From assembly GCF_002005565.1 (NCBI RefSeq), contig NZ_BDJC01000008.1, positions 62,001-126,000 on the forward strand: a stretch of 64,000 nt of DNA, given 5' to 3'. The position numbers and the translations under genes were made by a program. How positions within the stretch are numbered: the first letter of the stretch is position 1; the number at the start of each line of letters is the position of its first letter. Positions 59,165-64,000 of this stretch are shown in pieces. Below the pieces are notes generated by a model. It worked only from the letters and a program-made list of their open reading frames with translations, was not told where the DNA came from and ran no database searches. This DNA is from Streptomyces sp. JHA26. GTDB taxonomy: Bacteria > Actinomycetota > Actinomycetes > Streptomycetales > Streptomycetaceae.

Positions 59165-60136
59165 CGCCGGATCCGCGCCGTCCGCCGCCTCCGTCTCCGC
59201 ACCGCCCGGACGGGCCAGCCACTCGGCGATGGTGCGGGCTATCGGCTGGCCCGTGTCCACCTCGACGAAGCCGAACTGGCCCGACTGGTTGCACTCCAGG
59301 AACCACCAGGTGCCGTCACCGTCCTCGGCGAAGTCGAAGGCCCCGTACGCCAGGCGCGCCCCGCGCATGTAGGCGAGCACGGCCCCGGCGACGCGGCGCG
59401 GCACCTCGGCCGGCCGCCACGGCTCACCGGACGAGGAGAAGCGGACGTCCACCTCCGTGTCCCGGTCGGCGAGGACCGCCCTGCGGGCGGCGAGCAGCCG
59501 GTCGCCGACGGCGGTGAGACGGACGTCGGCGCGCTTGGCGACCCGGCGTTGCAGCAGCGTCGGACCGTGGGCGACGGCGGAGAAGTCCGCCTCGGGCGGA
59601 ACCCGGCTGGTCGGCACCGCCAACGGCGGATCCTGCGGGTGCGCGCCGGAGACGGGCTTGACCACGAGGTCCGGGTAGCGGTCGGCGAACTCGCGTGCCG
59701 CCCGCGGGAACGTCGTGATCAGCGTGGCCGGCACGGGCAGCCCGCACTCCTGGGCGAGGCGCAGTTGCCAGGGCTTGTACCGGGCCCGGTGGGCGGCGTC
59801 GGGCTGGTTCATCCACCGTGCCCCGCAGCCGCGGAGCATGCCGTAGAGCGCCTGCGCGGACTCCTCGGTCAGCCACGTCGAGGGCTCGGCGGCCCGCGCG
59901 GCCGCATCGCCCGGTCTGCGCACCCAGACGGACCGCAGCCCGCCGATGCTCACCAGGCGGCCCCCCGACGAGAGGTGGCCGCGGAAGGAGCCGTGCGCGA
60001 ACTCGCCGGAGAGTGCGACGGAGCGGGTCAGGTCGGCGGGGTCCAGACGGACCACCGGCACGCCCGACGCGTTCAGGTGCACGACCACCATGTCCGCGGT
60101 GACGTCCTCTTCACAGGTCAGGATCAGCACGGTCAT
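59153..60136 (-). CDS. tgmB: ATP-grasp ribosomal peptide maturase (SAV_5884 type)
   Basis: 327 aa. ATP-grasp enzyme of the SAV_5884 RiPP maturase family: VLILTCEEDVTADMVVVHLNASGVPVVRLDPADL at the N-terminus, SVWVRRP, RARYKPWQLRLAQECGLPVP, ATP lysine in DLVVKPVSG, and metal-binding residues in WWFLECNQSGQFGFVEVDTGQPIARTIAEWL. Such enzymes form side-chain ester or amide bonds between Thr/Ser/Lys and Asp/Glu of a precursor peptide. Start ATG 60136, only 16 bases after the precursor gene's stop, so the two are co-transcribed. Full length; all catalytic residues are present. Confidence 0.92.
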   Translation of the reverse strand: MTVLILTCEEDVTADMVVVHLNASGVPVVRLDPADLTRSVALSGEFAHGSFRGHLSSGGRLVSIGGLRSVWVRRPGDAAARAAEPSTWLTEESAQALYGMLRGCGARWMNQPDAAHRARYKPWQLRLAQECGLPVPATLITTFPRAAREFADRYPDLVVKPVSGAHPQDPPLAVPTSRVPPEADFSAVAHGPTLLQRRVAKRADVRLTAVGDRLLAARRAVLADRDTEVDVRFSSSGEPWRPAEVPRRVAGAVLAYMRGARLAYGAFDFAEDGDGTWWFLECNQSGQFGFVEVDTGQPIARTIAEWLARPGGAETEAADGADPAVVG

Positions 60137-60152
60137 TCTCGACGGCCCGTGT

Positions 60153-60344
60153 TCAGTCGTCGAAGTGAGTCTTCGACCCCGCCGTGGAGGTCGTGGTCCC
60201 CAGTTCTCTCAACAGCGCGTGGTCACAGGCGGCCACACGCCCGTCGAGGAGCACGTTCAACTGCAGCCCGGAGTCGTAGACGTACGGAGTGGTGGCCTCC
60301 AACTCCACTGCGGGCCGTGCGTAGTCGAGCGCGAACGGTTGCAT
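60153..60344 (-). CDS. tgmA: ATP-grasp-modified RiPP precursor (graspetide)
   Basis: 63-aa precursor peptide. Leader with the family motif PFALDYARPAVELEATTPY (residues 3-21), a GxQLNVLLDGRVAAC middle, and a C-terminal core LGTTTSTAGSKTHFDD (about 48-63) of Thr/Ser/Lys donors followed by two Asp acceptors. The maturase TgmB encoded 16 bases downstream should link donor side chains to D62/D63. Start ATG 60344, with GGGAGAG three bases before it. Too short to be found easily by ORF length alone. No methyltransferase or exporter gene is adjacent; the ABC exporter at 56.5 kb is a possible but unproven partner. Core cleavage site unknown. Confidence 0.9.
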   Translation of the reverse strand: MQPFALDYARPAVELEATTPYVYDSGLQLNVLLDGRVAACDHALLRELGTTTSTAGSKTHFDD

Positions 60345-60463
60345 CGTCTCTCCCTGGTCGGTGCTGCGCCGATCAAGCGATGGTTCCTGTGCGCCGTCGC
60401 CTGGTCCGCCGACTTCCTTCGGCTTCCAGAGACTTATACGAGTCGAACGCGTGAATGGTTTCC

Positions 60464-60769
60464 TCACGCAGCGTAGTCGTGGGGCGGGCCCGCGCCCCGG
60501 TCCCGCCGGCCGGGGGAGCCGCGCAGGGAGCGCAGGGCGAGGAGCAGGACGCCGACGTCGTCCAGGTACACCGGATCGGGCACGAGGTCCGCCGGCAGCA
60601 CGAAGTAGAGGACGGCGCCCCAGAAGACCCACCGGGGGCCGGCGGGCAGCCCCGCCCTCCTGAGGGCCCGTCGGGTGCGGACCAGCCGCACCAGGACGCC
60701 GACGGCCACGCAGAGCGCGACGGCCGCGAGCGCCACCGCCGCGGCGATCACCACCGTGGTCGTGTCCAC
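60464..60769 (-). CDS. DUF1232 (YkvA-like) membrane protein
   Basis: 101 aa. One N-terminal transmembrane helix (TTTVVIAAAVALAAVALCVAVGVLVRLV, about 4-32) and the DUF1232 core GPRWVFWGAVLYFVLPADLVPDPVYLDDVGVLLLALRSL. Family function unknown; it is often near cell-envelope genes. Start GTG 60769, with AAGGAGG six bases upstream, beats the longer version to 60835. It lies 119 bases before the tgmA start on the same strand, but the gap and own start site suggest separate transcription. Confidence 0.82.
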   Translation of the reverse strand: MDTTTVVIAAAVALAAVALCVAVGVLVRLVRTRRALRRAGLPAGPRWVFWGAVLYFVLPADLVPDPVYLDDVGVLLLALRSLRGSPGRRDRGAGPPHDYAA

Positions 60770-60974
60770 CCCGCCCCTCCTTCCGGTACGCGGCACACGC
60801 CTCGTCCGTCGCCTTCCCGCTCGGCGCGGGGACAAGGCCGCCCGCCGGGTTCCTCATCCCCGTGGCCCGCCCGAGTGGCAGCGCGCGGTGGACGCGCCTA
60901 GTAATGGCACCACCCATCGCGTGTCGCACGTCGGGGACGCAGGGCGGCCGCACCCCCATCCCACGGAGAAGACC

Positions 60975-62405
60975 ATGACCACCGGCTCCTCATCACCCCG
61001 TACACCCGAGTACGCCATATCCGCCGTGGACCCGCCGACCGCGGAGACGACCACGGTCACCGGCACGCACACGGTCCGGTCCTCGGCCGCCCGCTCGCCC
61101 GACCCACGGGATCCCGGCCCCCGGGAACCCGTCCCGCGGGGGCGCGGGGCCCGGACGGCCGGCACCCACCCGTCGGCCCTGCACGAGCGGGTCCACGACC
61201 TCGACGACGAAGACCTCTTCACCGACGAAGACCTCTTCACCGACGAGGACCTCCTCGCCGACGAATCCGCGGGCCGTGAACCCGCCGGCCACGCGACCCC
61301 CGGCCACGGGCCCGCCGCCCGCGGTGACGCGGCGCGGTCGTACGGCGACCCCGTCGGCGACCTGGTGCGCGCCGCCGTGGCGGACCGGCCGCTGGAAGAG
61401 GTCGTCGACCTCATCACGATGCTGGAGCAGTCCCCCCGGTACGCGCAGGCCACGGGCGACGCGCTCCGCGCGGTGGGCGTCAACCGCTCGGTGGAGGACG
61501 TCACCCGGCTGGTCGGCCTGCTGACCCGGCCGCCCCGCCATCCGGACAGTGCGGACGAGGCGATCCGCGCCGCGGCGGAGCACCGCTCGGTGGAGGACGT
61601 GACCCGGCTGATGACCCTGCTGCACCGAACCCCCCTGGAGCCGCACTGCGGGCAGGAGGCCGTACGGGCCGCCGCCACCGGCCGCCCGGTGGAGGACCTG
61701 GTCGAACTGATCGGCCGGCTCGCCGAGGAGCAGCGGACGCACGCCGGCCGGCCGGACCCCCGGCTCGCGCAGCCGGTCGCGGAGGACCCGTACGGGACCG
61801 GGGCTCCGGCACCCGCCGACGGACCGGTGGCGCCCGCCGGAGCCGGACCCCGCGGCCGCGAACGGCGCCGGTTCCCGCGCCCGGCCCGCAGGGACCGGAC
61901 CCGCGACCGCACGCCGCGCGGCCGCAGGGCCCAGGACGCACCGCGCGACCGCGACCGCGTCCCCGGGGCCCGACGTGCCGCCCGGCGGGCGCTCTGGCCG
62001 GCCTGGCTCACCGTCGTCGCGCTCACCGGCTGCGGTGTGGCCTACTTCCCGCTGCACCACAACGACGCGTCCGTCCGCGGCTACGCGTTCGCGCTCGGGA
62101 CGTCGGCGCTCTGCCTGGCCGTCGCCCTGCTCCTGACCGTGCGCGCCGCCGTGCCGGTGCTCGCCGTGGCGGTCGTGCTGCCGGCGGCACTCGCCGCGGC
62201 CAAGCTCTACGGCACCGTGACCCCCTCGGTGGAGATGTCCCGGACCGTCGACCTCACCCTCGCGCCCACCTGGATCGCCGTGGGGGCCGCCGTACTGGCG
62301 TCACTGGTCGCGCTGACGGCCCTGTGCGTACGGGTCGCCTCGCAGGCGCCCGCCAGGAGCCGGCCGGTCCACCCGATCACCGGAGCACGCCGCGTCGCGG
62401 ACTGA
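60975..62405 (+). CDS. Repeat-bearing membrane protein, unknown role
   Basis: 476 aa. A disordered acidic N-terminus with a triple FTDEDL-type repeat (about 78-95), then three copies of a helical repeat of about 38 residues (about 125-250: DLVRAAVADRPLEEVVDLITMLEQSP, DALRAVGVNRSVEDVTRLVGLLTRPP, EAIRAAAEHRSVEDVTRLMTLLHRTP), a basic Arg/Pro-rich linker, and four hydrophobic helices (about 335-460). Similar repeats occur in conserved Streptomyces proteins of unknown function. Start ATG 60975 after ACGGAGAAG. Could be a scaffold that senses or gathers partners at the membrane; no more can be said. Confidence 0.65.
   Translation: MTTGSSSPRTPEYAISAVDPPTAETTTVTGTHTVRSSAARSPDPRDPGPREPVPRGRGARTAGTHPSALHERVHDLDDEDLFTDEDLFTDEDLLADESAGREPAGHATPGHGPAARGDAARSYGDPVGDLVRAAVADRPLEEVVDLITMLEQSPRYAQATGDALRAVGVNRSVEDVTRLVGLLTRPPRHPDSADEAIRAAAEHRSVEDVTRLMTLLHRTPLEPHCGQEAVRAAATGRPVEDLVELIGRLAEEQRTHAGRPDPRLAQPVAEDPYGTGAPAPADGPVAPAGAGPRGRERRRFPRPARRDRTRDRTPRGRRAQDAPRDRDRVPGARRAARRALWPAWLTVVALTGCGVAYFPLHHNDASVRGYAFALGTSALCLAVALLLTVRAAVPVLAVAVVLPAALAAAKLYGTVTPSVEMSRTVDLTLAPTWIAVGAAVLASLVALTALCVRVASQAPARSRPVHPITGARRVAD
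61206..61259 (+). repeat. Three 18-bp units in the repeat-protein gene
   Basis: Units at 61206, 61224 (identical) and 61242 (diverged) encode DEDLFT, DEDLFT, DEDLLA. In-frame slippage-prone run. Confidence 0.85.
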
Positions 62406-62464
62406 CCGTCCCTCCGCCCCCCGGGTCCGCGCCGCACGCCCGCGCGGACCGCGGGGGGCCGCCG

Positions 62465-64000
62465 TCACGCCCTCAGCATGCCCGCGGGGTGCTCGTGCTC
62501 GAGCAGCCCGGACAGCACCCGGTCGGGGGTCAGCGGGAGCTTCCGGAAGCGGATGCCGGTGGCGTGGTGGACCGCGTTGCCGACGGCCGCCGCCGAACCG
62601 ACGATGCCGATCTCGCCGATCCCCTTGCTGCCCATGGGGTTGAGGTGGGCGTCCTCCTCGTCCACCCAGTACGCCTCCACGGACGCGACGTCGGCGTGCG
62701 CGGGCACGTGGTACGACGCCAGGTCGCGCTCGACGAAGTCGCCGGACACCGGGTCCACCGTGCTGCCCTCGGTCAGCGCCATGCCCAGCCCCATCGTCAT
62801 CCCGCCGACGAACTGCGAGCGCGCCGTACGGGCGTTGAGGATGCGCCCGGCGGCGAAGACGCCCAGCATCCGCCTCACCCGCACCTCCCCGGTCACCGTG
62901 TCGACGGCGACCTCGGCGAAGTGCGCCCCGAACGCGTGCCGCGCGTACGGTGTCTCGGCGTCGGCGGTGCCGGTGGTGTCGGCCTCGGCCACGAGGCCCT
63001 CGTCGGGCAGCGGACCCACGGGACCCTCCAGACGTCCGGCCAGCCGCGCGCACGCCTCGTGCACGGCCCAGCCCCAGGAGGCGGTGCCGGCCGAGCCGCC
63101 CGCCACCGGCGCGAGGCCGAAGTCGCTGTTCGCCACCTCGATGCGGATCCGTTCCAGGGGCACGCCGAGCGCGTCGGCCGCGATCTGCGCGCACACCGTC
63201 CGGGCCCCGGTGCCGATGTCCGTGGCGTTGACCCGCACCAGGAAGCCGCCGTCGGGCAGCGCCCGGGCCGAGGCGCGGCAGGGCGCGGCCATCACCGGGT
63301 ACGTGGCGGCGGCCACCCCGCTGCCCACCAGCAGGGGGCCCTCGGCGCGTGATCCCGGGCGCGGATCGCGCTCCGCCCAGCCGAACCGGCGCGCGCCCTC
63401 GCGCAGACACTCCACGAGGTGCCGGCTGCTGAAGGGCCTGCCGCTGTCGGGTTCGGTCTCCGGCTCGTTGCGGATCCGCAGCTCCACCGGGTCGACGCCG
63501 AGTTCGGCGGCGAGCTCGTCCATCGCGGACTCCAGCGCGTACATGCCGGGACACTCGCCCGGGGCGCGCATCCAGGACGGCGTGGGCACGTCCAGGGGCG
63601 TCACGCGGTGCAGCGTGCGCAGGACCGGAGTGCCGTACATGACGCGCGCGGGGACCGCCGCCTGCTCCACGAACTCCTTCACCCGCGAGGTGTGCGTGGT
63701 CGCCTCGTGGGAGAGCGACGTGAGCCGCCCTTCGGTGTCGGCACCCAGGCGCAGCCGGTGCAGGGTCGGCGCGCGGTGGCCGACGGTGGTGGGCAGGTGG
63801 CGGCGCGGCAGCGCGACGGTGACGGGCCGGCCGGTGTGCAGCGCCGCCATCACGGCCAGGACCACGTCGGGGCGAGGAGTGCCCTTGGACCCGAAACCGC
63901 CGCCCACGTGCTCGGCGAGGACCGTGATCCGCTCCTCGGACAGCCCGAACAGCGCGGCGAGTTCCTTCCGCACGGCGGTGCTGCCCTGGCTGGAGGAGTG
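62465..64000 (-). CDS. Xanthine dehydrogenase-family Moco subunit (5' end outside window)
   Basis: At least 511 aa visible. Large molybdopterin-binding subunit of the xanthine dehydrogenase/aldehyde oxidoreductase family. Landmarks: EHVGGGFGSKGTPRPDVVLAVMAALHTGRPV (Moco loop), WMRAPGECPGMYALESAMDELA, ATDIGTGARTVCAQIAADALG, MTMGLGMALTEGS and the catalytic-glutamate region MGSKGIGEIGIVG near the C-terminus. It oxidises an aldehyde or N-heterocycle with the FAD and Fe-S subunits, which would lie further right. Its frame is open to the window edge at 64000, so the start is missing. Ends with HEHPAGMLRA. Confidence 0.9.
   Translation of the reverse strand, partial: HSSSQGSTAVRKELAALFGLSEERITVLAEHVGGGFGSKGTPRPDVVLAVMAALHTGRPVTVALPRRHLPTTVGHRAPTLHRLRLGADTEGRLTSLSHEATTHTSRVKEFVEQAAVPARVMYGTPVLRTLHRVTPLDVPTPSWMRAPGECPGMYALESAMDELAAELGVDPVELRIRNEPETEPDSGRPFSSRHLVECLREGARRFGWAERDPRPGSRAEGPLLVGSGVAAATYPVMAAPCRASARALPDGGFLVRVNATDIGTGARTVCAQIAADALGVPLERIRIEVANSDFGLAPVAGGSAGTASWGWAVHEACARLAGRLEGPVGPLPDEGLVAEADTTGTADAETPYARHAFGAHFAEVAVDTVTGEVRVRRMLGVFAAGRILNARTARSQFVGGMTMGLGMALTEGSTVDPVSGDFVERDLASYHVPAHADVASVEAYWVDEEDAHLNPMGSKGIGEIGIVGSAAAVGNAVHHATGIRFRKLPLTPDRVLSGLLEHEHPAGMLRA

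Noticed and set aside
58911..60344. The 58911-59126 peptide as a second tgm precursor
   Set aside because: It lacks the PFALDYARP leader and a Thr/Ser-Asp core, and is transcribed toward tgmB.
1..64000. tRNA, rRNA, classical riboswitches or prophage genes
   Set aside because: No cloverleaf, rRNA segment, known riboswitch core, integrase or phage structural gene was seen on either strand.

Overview
The window is about 70% G+C, with strong third-position GC bias, many GTG starts, SpoIIE-type phosphatases, an Scr1/DUF397 locus, DUF5709/DUF5133/DUF574 proteins and an SAV_5884-type ATP-grasp peptide maturase. This is a Streptomyces (or very close relative) chromosome segment. No rRNA, tRNA or CRISPR array was seen. 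Both ends cut genes: a MalY-type aminotransferase on the left and a molybdopterin oxidoreductase on the right.

Region by region. 1-8.7 kb: housekeeping and stress genes (PPOX protein, DUF35 Zn-ribbon protein, lone ATP-grasp enzyme, flavin reductase, large ANTAR/GAF/PAS/PP2C phosphatase, RpiR regulator, orphan FhaA N-domain). The DUF35 and ATP-grasp genes diverge around two copies of one 15-bp palindrome. 8.7-18.6 kb: P-loop kinase, 703-aa TerD-like protein, acetyltransferase, membrane Ser/Thr kinase, then a LysR/PrpF/MatC set for an unsaturated or dicarboxylic acid, and a decayed RibD/DHFR-like gene. 18.6-26.3 kb: a sugar ABC importer with a GH20 hexosaminidase, a divergent GntR regulator and a secreted CBM3-GH16 protein. 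Layout is like the dasR-dasABC locus but the regulator sequence differs. 26.5-32.5 kb: ABC-F protein behind a candidate 4-codon leader ORF, then a GH65 phosphorylase/phosphoglucomutase pair.

32.7-40.4 kb: MMPL exporter, second PP2C phosphatase overlapping it tail to tail, Tat-exported GH64 glucanase behind a LacI-type palindrome, SDR-MerR pair, and a lower-GC membrane gene flanked by two transposase remnants. 40.6-52.5 kb: Gfo/Idh oxidoreductase, a secreted cutinase-like polyester hydrolase with complete catalytic triad, a LAL-type LuxR regulator, a PucR regulator, and a five-gene Liv-type branched-chain amino acid importer whose genes overlap by 4-8 bases.

52.5-64 kb: DUF574 methyltransferase whose stop codon lies in the target-site copy of a 179-bp fold-back element; an XRE (Scr1-like)/DUF397/HATPase control locus with a helical protein and an ABC exporter; and a two-gene RiPP locus (tgmA precursor, tgmB ATP-grasp maturase) expected to make a graspetide. 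A DUF1232 protein, a repeat-bearing membrane protein and the molybdopterin enzyme follow.

Best candidates for new biology: the methyltransferase-less tgmAB pair, the polyester hydrolase, the fold-back element at a stop codon, the ABC-F leader, and the HATPase locus in which the ATPase has lost its N-box asparagine.
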